From positions 21,436 through 85,435 of the forward strand of contig JAFSGC010000002.1 in NCBI GenBank assembly GCA_017434825.1: DNA of 64,000 bases, in the 5' to 3' direction. The stretch is from Bacilli bacterium (GTDB taxonomy: Bacteria; Bacillota_I; Bacilli_A; RF39; UBA660). Shown one piece after another: positions 52,926-62,044 of the stretch (within the stretch, counting starts at the first letter, position 1; the number at the start of each line of letters is the position of its first letter). The position numbers and the translations under genes are program-made. A model generated the notes under the pieces. The model saw only the letters and a program-made list of their open reading frames with translations. It searched no databases and was not told where the DNA came from.

Positions 52926-54644
52926 ATGGATCCAGAAAAGAAATATAAACTAAACAAATTTAAAAAAGCAGGAATAGCAATAGGTCTTACTCTTGTAATG
53001 GCTTTTAGTGCAACAGCATGTACTGGAGGTTTATTACAATTTGCAAGTCAATCAAAACAATCCTCATATAGTAACACAGCAAACAATTCATCGATTACTT
53101 CAGATTATATCAATTCAACAAAGAGTAGCGAATTAAGTGTTTATGATGAAGATTTAAATACACATTCAATTACAATGAATAATTATAATTATATGAATTT
53201 TATAAACCAACTGAATTCCCATGATTATACATTTGAATATGCTCCATATTACGGATTAGATGAAGCACTTGCAGTATATAATTCGACACAAATAAATAAA
53301 AGTACACAATCAGATTTATTAAATAATCAAGGAAAATTAGATGTTAATAAATTAATACAAAAAGTACAACAAAACAACAAAGAATATATGTCTAAAGGTA
53401 CAGACAGTATAAATACATTCTACTCAGACATGTCAACATCAGATATGAGCAAAATATGTACACTTATCGCAGAAGTAGTAAATAACGAATTCAACGATAT
53501 TGAAATTGCAAAAGTTGCTAATACACTAACAAAATTAACTATGTTTCAAAGAACAGGTTCAGCATCAAATGCATATATTACAAATAATCTAACATTTGTA
53601 TACAATCCAACAATGACAGACATGTATGCAGACGTAAAAAAAATCACAGGAGAAAATGCTAACCCCGATGAAATATTAAAATCAGTAATTGTACATGAAA
53701 TAATGCATTTATTAGAATATAGTGCAAGTGACATAAACGACGAAAATGGATTAGAATCCGGAATATGTAGAATGTATAATCTACCAAATAAGGAAGAAAA
53801 AGTACCAGTAGATTCACTATGGAATAGTTGGGTATTAGAAGCTGCCGCTGAACTTGGAATGTCAGACTATTTAAAAATAGAACCAGGAACATACGGGAAG
53901 AAAATATCTTACGTAAGATCATACAATCTAAGTAGATTTAATGACCTAAATTTAGAAAACCAAGGATTAGAAGATGTAGCATTTAATAATACTCTTGAAA
54001 GCGCATATAAAGATTTAGAACTAACAAATACAGAATCACAAAAAGAATTCTTAAAATATATGTACTCAGTTGAAATAACACAAAGCGACCCCGATGATTT
54101 TTGGAAAAACTATACAGCAAAAACAGGATTAACACCAACAGATGCAGAAAAGACAGCAATACGTATGGATATAAGAACAGATGCAGTAAAATATTTAAGC
54201 AAAAACTTCTATGATAATCTGGCAGATGCAATTCATGAAGGGAAAGTTAAAGATTTAGACTCAGCATTCTATTTAATTAGAAACTGGGAATTAGATATAT
54301 ATGGACATCTAGAATATACAAAAACAAATTCACTAAAACATGCAGAAGACTTTATAAAATGGCATGGGGAAATTCAAAATAATTTCTTTAATGCTATTGC
54401 TGAAAGTAATGGAATGACAGTTGATAATATAAATACTTTATATAATGAATATAATTTACAAGCAAGTATAGATGACAAAGTATATGACAATTGCAATTTT
54501 AATGCATATAACACCTATACAAGCAATTATTTAACATCAGCAAAGAAAAAATACACAACAGCTAATTTTAGCCGTAATAGCGATGTTTTAAACTATATAA
54601 ACGCAAAGTCTCAGCCAACAACTGAAATAAATACTACAAAGTAA
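52926..54644 (+). CDS. Putative zinc-metalloprotease lipoprotein next to the type VII locus
   Basis: 572 residues. Basic start, hydrophobic segment (about 18-36) ending FSATAC-TGG, a weak lipobox, then a Ser/Asn-rich linker. The zinc site HEIMH (His257, Glu258, His261) lies in VIVHEIMHLLEYS; a Glu further on (WVLEAAAELGMSDYL) could be the third ligand. No known family recognised. It sits between the essC-esaB genes and the convergent operon of Esx-like proteins, so it may process or fold exported proteins at the cell surface. ATG 52926 follows AAGGAG. A terminator separates it from essC-esaB. Confidence 0.7.
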   Translation: MDPEKKYKLNKFKKAGIAIGLTLVMAFSATACTGGLLQFASQSKQSSYSNTANNSSITSDYINSTKSSELSVYDEDLNTHSITMNNYNYMNFINQLNSHDYTFEYAPYYGLDEALAVYNSTQINKSTQSDLLNNQGKLDVNKLIQKVQQNNKEYMSKGTDSINTFYSDMSTSDMSKICTLIAEVVNNEFNDIEIAKVANTLTKLTMFQRTGSASNAYITNNLTFVYNPTMTDMYADVKKITGENANPDEILKSVIVHEIMHLLEYSASDINDENGLESGICRMYNLPNKEEKVPVDSLWNSWVLEAAAELGMSDYLKIEPGTYGKKISYVRSYNLSRFNDLNLENQGLEDVAFNNTLESAYKDLELTNTESQKEFLKYMYSVEITQSDPDDFWKNYTAKTGLTPTDAEKTAIRMDIRTDAVKYLSKNFYDNLADAIHEGKVKDLDSAFYLIRNWELDIYGHLEYTKTNSLKHAEDFIKWHGEIQNNFFNAIAESNGMTVDNINTLYNEYNLQASIDDKVYDNCNFNAYNTYTSNYLTSAKKKYTTANFSRNSDVLNYINAKSQPTTEINTTK

Positions 54645-54674
54645 AAAAGATAGCAAAAATAGCTATCTTTTTTT
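54643..54674 (+). terminator. Terminator of the metalloprotease gene
   Basis: AAAGATAGC ... GCTATCTTTTTTTT with a seven-base loop. Confidence 0.85.
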
Positions 54675-54677
54675 TAC

Positions 54678-54702
54678 AAAAAAAAACACTATATAGTGTT
54701 TA
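54678..54702 (-). terminator. Terminator of the Esx-like operon
   Basis: Minus strand AACACT-ATAT-AGTGTTTTTTTTT. Confidence 0.85.
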
Positions 54703-54704
54703 AT

Positions 54705-55013
54705 TTAAACGATAGTCGTTCTACGTTTTACTTGATATACAGGCAATTTATTGGCTTGAATATTCAATTTATCAATCATTGAATTATAATTAGCATTACT
54801 ATTTACAATCCAATTCTTAACATAAACTAAATTATCTCTTTGAGATTTTAAATCAGCAATTGTATTAGAAAGTGTAGTTCTTTTATAGAAATCACTTGGA
54901 ATAGAATTTTGTTGTAAATATTTTATCGCTTCATTTAGTGCATCAATAACACTATCTAAAGAAGTAATACAATTATTACTTATTGGACCATAATCTAAAC
55001 TTACTTTTGCCAT
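54705..55013 (-). CDS. Small helical protein of the type VII operon (last gene)
   Basis: 102 residues, mostly helical, no signal peptide and no W-x-G. The size and helical pattern (ITSLDSVIDALNEAIKYL, then TTLSNTIADLKSQRDNL) suit an Esx-like or LXG-chaperone-like protein. Its ATG overlaps the preceding stop as TAATG, giving tight coupling to the WXG100 gene at 55013. Function inferred from the operon only. Confidence 0.7.
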   Translation of the reverse strand: MAKVSLDYGPISNNCITSLDSVIDALNEAIKYLQQNSIPSDFYKRTTLSNTIADLKSQRDNLVYVKNWIVNSNANYNSMIDKLNIQANKLPVYQVKRRTTIV

Positions 55014-55297
55014 TATTTATCATCCCACTTTGCAATGATTCGATTAACATTATCACCAGTATTTTTAATTACTTTACCGTACATTTTTAGATAATCACCA
55101 AATTCAGTGAATCTCTTACGATCCATAACTAACTTAGAAACATAACCGTCAGCTGCTCTACCAGACCAACCAGTTTTATTTAACTTTGATAATGAATCAA
55201 ACAAATTATTAATTTGTGTTAAATAGTCATCGCATAAAGCAATCATACTTTCACCACAATTAATTAGTTCGTCACCGTTTGCTTTAATTTCCGCCAT
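55013..55297 (-). CDS. WXG100-family protein (WSG)
   Basis: 94 residues, the typical WXG100 length. Two helices joined by a turn with the W-x-G motif (KTGWSGRAADGYV, about residues 43-45). Such proteins form helical-hairpin dimers and are exported by EssC. C-terminal YxxxD/E: not clearly present. GTAGGTGA precedes the ATG, twelve bases after the preceding gene. Confidence 0.85.
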   Translation of the reverse strand: MAEIKANGDELINCGESMIALCDDYLTQINNLFDSLSKLNKTGWSGRAADGYVSKLVMDRKRFTEFGDYLKMYGKVIKNTGDNVNRIIAKWDDK

Positions 55298-55308
55298 ACT
55301 ATCACCTA

Positions 55309-55617
55309 CTAAACTGCACCCTCGGTTGCTTCTGCTTCTTCAATTTCTTTATTTAAACTATAAATTTTAGAATTAATTGAAGATAAGCAAGCATTCAAGT
55401 TACTTAAATCAGACGCCAAATTATCTTTTGCCTTACTAATAACATCGTTCTTACATGCCACTTCATTAACAGTATAATTATTACTTAATGAATAACTAGC
55501 ATTAGAAAGTCCATCATTAATTATATTACGAGAAAGAACGTTAATAGCATTAGTAACGTTCTCTCGTAAAGCCTTATATTTTGTTCTTTTGTTATATAAC
55601 TCGTATAGACTACTCAT
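55309..55617 (-). CDS. Small helical protein, DUF5082-like
   Basis: 102 residues. Starts with a charged helix (YELYNKRTKYKALRENV), and ends with a coiled-coil-like helix (INSKIYSLNKEIEEAEATEG). The layout resembles DUF5082 proteins that accompany WXG100 and LXG proteins in type VII operons. The ribosome site is weak (GAGA), so it may depend on translation of the gene before it. Assignment is tentative. Confidence 0.68.
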   Translation of the reverse strand: MSSLYELYNKRTKYKALRENVTNAINVLSRNIINDGLSNASYSLSNNYTVNEVACKNDVISKAKDNLASDLSNLNACLSSINSKIYSLNKEIEEAEATEGAV

Positions 55618-55628
55618 ATATTAGTTCT

Positions 55629-56114
55629 CTATTGTTGGTTATATTTTTCTTGATATGTTTCAGCAGAACTAGATAAAGCTGAAGCTTCTTCACTAACTGT
55701 AGAAGCAAGGTTAGTATCAGCTTTCTTATATTCTTCACCATATTCATACATTCTATCACTGTATGCTAATAATGCAGAAACATAAGCTTGTGCTACGTCT
55801 GAAACAGCTTTAACATAAGCATCAGCTGCAGAAGCAACTTCACCTTTTAAAGCATTTTTATTAGAAGCTTTTGTATTTAAGTCAGCAAGTACTTTTTGTA
55901 CTCCTGTAACATAGTTTCTAATAGCAGAACGGATTGTACCGATTGAAGAATATTGTAAACCAACGAATGTTGAACCATTCTTAGCAACTTCAAATGCAGT
56001 ACCTACATAACCTTGAACTTTACCGATTGCAGTAGAGAACTTATCTCCGATATTTTGAACGCTATCCCAAGCTCTAGAAGCTTGATTTTTAACCCATTGT
56101 CCTATTGCACCCAT
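55629..56114 (-). CDS. Helical protein of the type VII operon (161 residues)
   Basis: 161 residues, longer than its neighbours. Starts with an amphipathic segment (IGQWVKNQASRAWDSVQNIG), then a Gly/Ala-rich stretch and long helices rich in Ala, Ser and Tyr (SAADAYVKAVSDVAQAYVSA). No W-x-G in the expected position. It may be a secreted substrate or an Esx partner. GGAGG precedes the ATG, twelve bases after the upstream WXG100 gene. Confidence 0.7.
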   Translation of the reverse strand: MGAIGQWVKNQASRAWDSVQNIGDKFSTAIGKVQGYVGTAFEVAKNGSTFVGLQYSSIGTIRSAIRNYVTGVQKVLADLNTKASNKNALKGEVASAADAYVKAVSDVAQAYVSALLAYSDRMYEYGEEYKKADTNLASTVSEEASALSSSAETYQEKYNQQ

Positions 56115-56125
56115 TGTCTTACCTC

Positions 56126-56428
56126 CTACTCTTCATCAACTAAATTAGCATCCATATCTAAAATTGAAGATTTGATACCATTTAGCTCTGTTTCGAATGT
56201 GTTTTGTAATTGTTTTAAAGTTTCAACCATTTGTTCTTTTGCCTTATTTAAGTTAGCAATAAATTGTTCTGGAGCATTACCATGCCATCCAGCTCTTACT
56301 GCATCTTCAACAGCACCAGTGTCTCTTAATGCAGCAGCAACTTCAGTTAAAACTACAGTGTTAATATCATCGATATATTGGTTCATACCAGTGATACTTA
56401 CACCATGATCTGCGCTTTGAAAATCCAT
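56126..56428 (-). CDS. WXG100-family protein (WHG)
   Basis: 100 residues. W-x-G motif in RAGWHGNAPEQFI (about 48-50), flanked by two helices (YIDDINTVVLTEVAAALRD and LNKAKEQMVETLKQLQNTF), the standard EsxA-like hairpin. Predicted EssC substrate. GAGAGG precedes the ATG. Second gene of the operon. Confidence 0.88.
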   Translation of the reverse strand: MDFQSADHGVSITGMNQYIDDINTVVLTEVAAALRDTGAVEDAVRAGWHGNAPEQFIANLNKAKEQMVETLKQLQNTFETELNGIKSSILDMDANLVDEE

Positions 56429-56434
56429 AATTTT

Positions 56435-56788
56435 CTACCTCTCTTCCTTATATCCATCAGTTTTATCAGCTTGCAAACGCACAGCTTCTGATTTCATTTT
56501 CTGTGTTAGGTCGTTTAAAGCAGAAACATATTTTTTCTTTAAAGACATCAAATCTGTATTATAACTAAGAATATTATTTACAACAATTGAATAATTATCA
56601 TTGAAATCTTCATATTGTTTAAATAATGTTGTTGCACTCTCACAAACGTAATTGCTTTTTAGTTTTTCAACTAAATCATCTATTTTATTAAATATAGCTT
56701 TAACTTTATTGCTACATTCAATAATATCTAGCATATAATTATCAATTACTGCTTCATTCAAGGCAAATACATCGTTGTTATTATTCAT
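56435..56788 (-). CDS. Small helical protein, first gene of the type VII operon
   Basis: 117 residues, helical, with coiled-coil tendency (IIECSNKVKAIFNKIDDLVEKL and LMSLKKKYVSALNDLTQKM). No W-x-G and no signal peptide. ATG 56788 (MNNNND) is preferred to an upstream in-frame ATG because AGGAGG lies just before it. Likely another Esx-type partner. Transcribed from TTGCAA-17-GATAAT at 56840-56868. Confidence 0.7.
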   Translation of the reverse strand: MNNNNDVFALNEAVIDNYMLDIIECSNKVKAIFNKIDDLVEKLKSNYVCESATTLFKQYEDFNDNYSIVVNNILSYNTDLMSLKKKYVSALNDLTQKMKSEAVRLQADKTDGYKEER

Positions 56789-56839
56789 ATTGACCTCCTT
56801 AAAGTAAGACACCCCTCTACTCTAATACCTTACACTACA

Positions 56840-56868
56840 ATTATCTTATTTTTCATACAATATTGCAA
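56840..56868 (-). promoter_or_regulatory. Promoter of the type VII small-protein operon
   Basis: Minus strand TTGCAA (56863-56868), 17-base spacer, GATAAT (56840-56845). Confidence 0.65.
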
Positions 56869-56953
56869 GTCTTTTTTCACACATTTATCACACATTTTAC
56901 GAAAAAAGACATGTTAACTATTCATTAACATGTCCCATAAATTATAAATTATT

Positions 56954-58630
56954 CTAAAAACGATTTAATAACTCATCAATTGATAATTCTTCTACAGTAT
57001 CATTTGCTCTTTCTTTATACTCAACAATACCTTCATTTGCTTTCTTACCAACAACAACTCTTACTGGTATACCAATTAAATCCATATCCTTAAATTTAAC
57101 TCCAGCACGTTCATTTCTATCATCTAGTAAAACTTCAATACCTTTTTCATTTAATTTATCATATAATTCATTACCTAATCTTACTTGTTCTTCATCTTTA
57201 ACATTAGCAATTACAATACTAACTTCATATGGAGCAATATTCTTTGGTAAAATCATACCGTTTTCATCATGATTTTGTTCAACTACTGCAGCAAGAATTC
57301 TTGCAATACCAATTCCATAGCATCCCATAACAACTGGTTTAAGTTTATTATCTTCATCTGCAAAGTATAAATCCATTGCTTCAGAATACTTAGTACCTAA
57401 TTTAAATGTATTACCAACTTCAATTCCTTTTTTAAACGAAAGTTTAGCTCCACATTTTGGACATACATCATTTTCAGTAACATTTCTAATATCGGCGACC
57501 ATATCATATTTAAAGTCACTTAAATTAACATTAATATAGTGATAATCAGTTTTATTAGCACCAACTAAGAAATTTCTCATCTTGCTAACAACATTATCAA
57601 CAATAATTTTAACATCTAAATCAATTGGTCCAGCAAATCCTACTTTAGCACCTGTTACTTCTTCATCTTCTTCAATTGTTGCCATTTCAAATTCTTTAGC
57701 GCCAAGTAACTTTTGAACTTTTTCTTCATTAACTTCATGATCTCCACGAATCATCAAAGCTACAAACTTACCATCTGCTTTATATATTAAAGTTTTAACA
57801 GTATCTTCTGCTTTAATATTATAATTATCTTCTAAATCTTTAATAGTTCCAACCATTGGAGTATAAAGCAATTCTTTTTCCTTATACTCTTCAGTAGATT
57901 CTTCCATATTATCTACACATTCACAAACTTCAATATTAGTAGCAAGACCGCATTTGTCACATAAAACAAGTACATCTTCTCCAATATCGCAAACAGCTTG
58001 GAATTCTTCTGATAAGGTACCACCCATTACTCCACAACTTGCAGTAACAATTTTATAATCAAGACCTACTCTATCAAAAATCTTTTTATAAGCCTCATAC
58101 ATCTTATCATATGCAACAGCAAGTCCAGCTTCATCCTTATCAAATGTATAAGCATCCTTCATAACAAATTCACGAGTACGTATTAAACCATATCTACTTC
58201 TTGGTTCATCACGATACTTATTAGCCATTTGATATAAACTAATTGGCATATCCTTATGAGATTTAATAACTTCTTTAGCCGCTTCAACAAACATTTCTTC
58301 ATGTGTTGGACCAAGAACATAACTTCTATTAAATCTATCTTTTAGCGAAAACATACCATTACCAAAGTTTTCTCTACGTCCACTCGCAATATAAACTTCT
58401 TCAGGTAATAATTGAGGCATTACTAATTCTTGAGAATCAATCGCATTCATTTCCTCTCTAACAATTTTTTCAATCTTCTTAGTAACTCTATGTCCCATTG
58501 GTAAGAAATAATAAATTCCACTACCTGCTTTTTTTATCATTCCCGATCTAACTAATAAATTGGCACTTACACTTTCTTCATCTTTTGAATCTTCTCTTTT
58601 TGTAAAAAAATAACTATTTTTTAATTTCAT
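56954..58630 (-). CDS. proS: Prolyl-tRNA synthetase (bacterial type with editing domain)
   Basis: 558 residues. Class II motifs: GSGIYYFLPMGHRV (motif 1 region), TREFVMKDAYTFD (motif 2) and GCYGIGIARILAAVVEQNHDENG (motif 3, cited in parts). An INS editing domain (about 225-400; IRGDHEVNEEKVQKLL) is present, so mischarged Ala-tRNA can be cleared. GGAGGAG precedes the ATG. It lies under a T-box leader and after a 39-codon ORF. Confidence 0.95.
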   Translation of the reverse strand: MKLKNSYFFTKREDSKDEESVSANLLVRSGMIKKAGSGIYYFLPMGHRVTKKIEKIVREEMNAIDSQELVMPQLLPEEVYIASGRRENFGNGMFSLKDRFNRSYVLGPTHEEMFVEAAKEVIKSHKDMPISLYQMANKYRDEPRSRYGLIRTREFVMKDAYTFDKDEAGLAVAYDKMYEAYKKIFDRVGLDYKIVTASCGVMGGTLSEEFQAVCDIGEDVLVLCDKCGLATNIEVCECVDNMEESTEEYKEKELLYTPMVGTIKDLEDNYNIKAEDTVKTLIYKADGKFVALMIRGDHEVNEEKVQKLLGAKEFEMATIEEDEEVTGAKVGFAGPIDLDVKIIVDNVVSKMRNFLVGANKTDYHYINVNLSDFKYDMVADIRNVTENDVCPKCGAKLSFKKGIEVGNTFKLGTKYSEAMDLYFADEDNKLKPVVMGCYGIGIARILAAVVEQNHDENGMILPKNIAPYEVSIVIANVKDEEQVRLGNELYDKLNEKGIEVLLDDRNERAGVKFKDMDLIGIPVRVVVGKKANEGIVEYKERANDTVEELSIDELLNRF

Positions 58631-58655
58631 AATTTTCTCCTCCTAATTTCTTTTC

Positions 58656-58775
58656 TTAAATAATATTTAAATATTCCGGGAGATATTCTCCAAGAAAAGT
58701 ATTCATCTTATTGGGTAGAACAGACATTAACTGAAATCTACCAACATATAAATTAAATTCTACTTCAGATGACAT
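58656..58775 (-). CDS. 39-codon ORF between the proS T-box and proS
   Basis: ATG 58775 with a strong GGAGGTGG site nine bases upstream; stop TAA at 58656-58658, 25 bases before proS. The peptide begins MSSEVEFNLYVGRF and ends FLGEYLPEYLNII. It has no membrane segment or known motif. The ribosome site suggests that it is translated, either as a small protein or as a leader peptide that couples translation to proS. Evidence is limited to the start site and position. Confidence 0.5.
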   Translation of the reverse strand: MSSEVEFNLYVGRFQLMSVLPNKMNTFLGEYLPEYLNII

Positions 58776-58796
58776 CTGAACCACCTCCTATAATAT

Positions 58797-59070
58797 AAAA
58801 TAAAAAGGATGATACCTAAAGGAGTGCATAATGCACGGTACCATCCTTACTTTAACTCTTATTTTTAACGATGTAGATTACACCGGAAACACTTATTTCA
58901 CCAGAAAAGGTAGGAATTGTATCAGATTATGATTAAGTTCTCACTATCCTTAATTCACTTTGCATAAGAGCTAAATACAATTATGGTCTTCTCTATTGGA
59001 TTTATCAATAAATCGATTTTACTATTTAAATAATCATTTGTCAATCAATACCTATTAATCTCAAAATGTG
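58797..59070 (-). promoter_or_regulatory. T-box riboswitch upstream of proS
   Basis: Minus strand: T-box core AAGGATGGTACCGTG (58834-58848), which overlaps the 5' side of a terminator (AAGGATGGTACC paired with GGTATCATCCTT, ending near 58804, then T-run to 58797). The upstream Stem I part includes GGTGAAATAAGTG. A CCT (Pro) in AATTCCTACC near 58911 is a possible specifier; I did not fold the stem. Together with the promoter at 59076 this explains the 340 bases without a large gene. Confidence 0.85.
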
Positions 59071-59075
59071 TACAT

Positions 59076-59104
59076 ATTATAACACACTTATATTAATTTG
59101 TCAA
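59076..59104 (-). promoter_or_regulatory. Promoter of the proS T-box transcript
   Basis: Perfect consensus: TTGACA (59099-59104), 17-base spacer, TATAAT (59076-59081), with TG before the -10. Confidence 0.88.
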
Positions 59105-59116
59105 AAAAAGAACTAA

Positions 59117-60334
59117 TTAATTTAGTTCTTCTTCAATTCTCATTAATTGATTATATTTACAAATTCTATCTGTTCTAGACATAGAACCTGTTTTAATTTG
59201 TCCTAAATCAAGCCCTACTGCTAAATCAGCAATTGTATTATCTTCTGTTTCTCCACTTCTATGAGAAATAATTGTTTTATATCCATTAGCCTTAGCTAAT
59301 TCAATAGTTTCAATTGTTTCAGTAATTGTACCAATTTGGTTTACCTTTAATAAAATAGCATTTCCAGCTTTCTTATCAATTCCCATTTGAAGACATTTTT
59401 TATTAGTAACGAATAAATCATCTCCTACTAATTGAACTCTATCACCAATTCTTTCAGTAATCTTAGTAAATCCTTCCCAATCATTTTCATCTACTGGATC
59501 TTCAATTGAAATAATAGGATAAGTATTAACTAATTCTTCATAAAAATTAATTAATTCATCAGTAGTTAATTCTTTTCCATCAACATGATATTTTCCATCT
59601 TCATAGAATTCTGAAGCAGCAACATCAATAGCTATTTTAACATCTTTTCCAGGTTCATATCCAGCTTTTTCAATTGCCTCAACAATTAACTCAAAACCTT
59701 CCTTATTTGAGCCTAGATTAGGTGCAAAACCACCTTCATCACCTACTCCAGTGAAATATCCACGTCCATTTAATACTTTCTTTAAAGAATGGAATACTTC
59801 TGCACCAACTCTTACTCTTTCATGAATAGTATCTCTTTGTGGAATAATCATAAATTCTTGGAAATCAAGATTATTATCAGCATGAGCTCCACCATTAATA
59901 ATATTCATCATTGGGTATGGTAAACTTCTTCCTTCTCCAATATATTCATATAATTCTTTTCCTTCATTGATTGCACTTGCACGTAATGCAGCCATACTAA
60001 CACCTAAAATAGCATTCGCTCCTAATTTAGATTTAGTTTCAGTACCATCAAGTTCAATCATTGCATAGTCAAGTGCTTTTTGATTAGCAGCATCCATACC
60101 AATTACTCTATCGCGAATAATAGTATTAACATTATTTACTGCATTTAAAACACCTTTTCCACAATAACGTTCTCCACCATCTCGCATTTCTAGAGCTTCT
60201 CTTTCTCCAGTAGATGCTCCACTTGGTACAGCAGCACGTCCTCTTACACCATTTTCTAGAATAACGTCTACTTCAACAGTAGGGTTTCCTCTAGAATCAA
60301 GAATTTCTCTTCCTTTTACATCAATTATTTTCAT
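59117..60334 (-). CDS. eno: Enolase, with short C-terminus
   Basis: 405 residues against about 430 in most bacteria. Motifs [51 protein letters not shown] and [17 protein letters not shown] show a complete active site. The chain stops at [13 protein letters not shown], so the last ~15 residues of the usual tail are missing. It converts 2-phosphoglycerate to phosphoenolpyruvate. It follows the DUF1653 and murD genes on the same strand, 8 bases after DUF1653. AGGAGG precedes the ATG. Confidence 0.95.
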   Translation of the reverse strand: MKIIDVKGREILDSRGNPTVEVDVILENGVRGRAAVPSGASTGEREALEMRDGGERYCGKGVLNAVNNVNTIIRDRVIGMDAANQKALDYAMIELDGTETKSKLGANAILGVSMAALRASAINEGKELYEYIGEGRSLPYPMMNIINGGAHADNNLDFQEFMIIPQRDTIHERVRVGAEVFHSLKKVLNGRGYFTGVGDEGGFAPNLGSNKEGFELIVEAIEKAGYEPGKDVKIAIDVAASEFYEDGKYHVDGKELTTDELINFYEELVNTYPIISIEDPVDENDWEGFTKITERIGDRVQLVGDDLFVTNKKCLQMGIDKKAGNAILLKVNQIGTITETIETIELAKANGYKTIISHRSGETEDNTIADLAVGLDLGQIKTGSMSRTDRICKYNQLMRIEEELN

Positions 60335-60342
60335 AATTCCTC

Positions 60343-60573
60343 CTATTTATTATCATCCATTAATTGAAACCTATATTCTTGCTCCACATCTGGATATTTT
60401 TCTCTATCAACTTTTGAAATAAACATCTCATATGGTCTTGCCCATACAACATTAGTTCCTTCATGTAAATAAACAACCATCATCTCTCCAGTTTCAGTAT
60501 GTTTAGCAATCTCTAAAACAGTAATAATATGACCTTTAAAATGCTTATAACGTTGACCCTTAATTACTTCCAT
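60343..60573 (-). CDS. DUF1653 family protein
   Basis: 76 residues. [31 protein letters not shown] and [12 protein letters not shown] fit DUF1653, a small beta-rich cytosolic family of unknown function. ATG 60573 is chosen because GAGG lies upstream; longer in-frame starts overlap murD further. It overlaps the murD end by 14 bases, so murD, this gene and eno form an operon. Confidence 0.82.
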   Translation of the reverse strand: MEVIKGQRYKHFKGHIITVLEIAKHTETGEMMVVYLHEGTNVVWARPYEMFISKVDREKYPDVEQEYRFQLMDDNK

Positions 60574-61918
60574 TCTTAAGTTCCTCAACTTTCTTTTTAA
60601 ACTCAGCACCACGTACTTCACATTCTTTATATTGATCCCATGAAGCAGACGCTGGGCTCAATAATATTATATCACCCTCATCACTCACTTCAAAACATTT
60701 ATCAAATCCATTCGTCAAGTGTTCGTAAATATAAGTAGGAATATTAATACTATTCCCATATTCTAAAACTCTTTCTCTACATTGGCCTATACCAATAATA
60801 GCCTTTACATTATTCATAAAAGGAGTTAATTCATTAAAATCTTGCCCTCTCTCTAAACCACCCAAAATAATTATTGTTGGTTTATCAAATGAAGACAATG
60901 CAATTTGTGTACATTTAATATTTGTTGCTTCTGTATCATTATAAAATCTTCTTCCATCAATAGTATCAACATATTCAAGTCTATGTTCAACCCCTCTGAA
61001 ATTACTAATTACTTCTTTAATAATTTCATTTGAAACACCAAACTCTTTAACCAACATTATTGCACTAATACAATTTTCAACATTATGAAGTCCCGCAATA
61101 AAAATATCATCTCTAGAAATAACTTTTTCACCATAATAATAAATATCATTATCTTTTAAATATCCACCATTAATCTCTTTTTTACTAGAAAAATATTTAA
61201 CACTAGATTTAATATTCTTAGTTTCTTCTAAAACATCTTCATTTTCTATATTTAAAATCGCAACATTATCACTAGTATGATTTTGGAATAATTTTGCTTT
61301 TACTCTTTTGTAATTTTCATAACTCTTTAAAAAATCAATATGTGCTGGACTTAAATTAGTCATTAACGCAACAGTCGGATTAAACTTAGTTAAATTTTCA
61401 AGTTGTTGACAACTAATCTCAATAACAATAATATCTCCACTTTTAACATCTTTTAAAATACTACTAAGTGGATAACCAATATTTCCAGCTAAGAAAACTT
61501 TATCTCCATATGCTTTTTTCATAATTTCATAAGTTAAAGTAGTAGTCGTAGTTTTTCCATTAGTTCCGGTAATCGCAATTATTTTAACGTCCTCTGGTAA
61601 TAAACGATAGGCCATTTCAACTTCATTCATTACTTCTATTCCAAGTTCTCTAGCTTTAAGAACATATTTATGATCAATAGGAACACCAGGATTTTTAATT
61701 AAATAGTCAAAACTTTCATCTAATAGTTCATCAGGATGAGAACCAAATACAAGTTTTACACCTAATTCACGTAATTCTTCAATTTGTTCTTTATTTAACT
61801 TATCTTCTTCTTTTCCATCATTAAGAACAACTTCATTACCTCTTTCAATTAATAATTTCGCTGCTTGATAACCACTTCTTGCTAATCCTAAAATAAAAAT
61901 TTTATTGTTTTTAAACAT
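60560..61918 (-). CDS. murD: UDP-N-acetylmuramoylalanine-D-glutamate ligase
   Basis: 452 residues. N-terminal Rossmann-like domain (FILGLARSGYQAAKLL), ATP site ITGTNGKTTTTTL (about 115-127), NLSPAHIDFL, EHRLEYV, and NDTEATN leading to the C-terminal domain. It adds D-Glu to UDP-MurNAc-L-Ala, so the cell makes peptidoglycan. First gene of the murD-DUF1653-eno unit; divergent from the FemX-like gene. Confidence 0.95.
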   Translation of the reverse strand: MFKNNKIFILGLARSGYQAAKLLIERGNEVVLNDGKEEDKLNKEQIEELRELGVKLVFGSHPDELLDESFDYLIKNPGVPIDHKYVLKARELGIEVMNEVEMAYRLLPEDVKIIAITGTNGKTTTTTLTYEIMKKAYGDKVFLAGNIGYPLSSILKDVKSGDIIVIEISCQQLENLTKFNPTVALMTNLSPAHIDFLKSYENYKRVKAKLFQNHTSDNVAILNIENEDVLEETKNIKSSVKYFSSKKEINGGYLKDNDIYYYGEKVISRDDIFIAGLHNVENCISAIMLVKEFGVSNEIIKEVISNFRGVEHRLEYVDTIDGRRFYNDTEATNIKCTQIALSSFDKPTIIILGGLERGQDFNELTPFMNNVKAIIGIGQCRERVLEYGNSINIPTYIYEHLTNGFDKCFEVSDEGDIILLSPASASWDQYKECEVRGAEFKKKVEELKNGSN

Positions 61919-62044
61919 ATTCTATCACCAATATCATTATACTATGAACAATAGAAATTCACCACTATAAATTAAGTTTCTATATTGAAAGAAAAAGCCA
62001 CAAATGATATAATAATGAGTATAGATAGAAAGGAGCAACAACCA

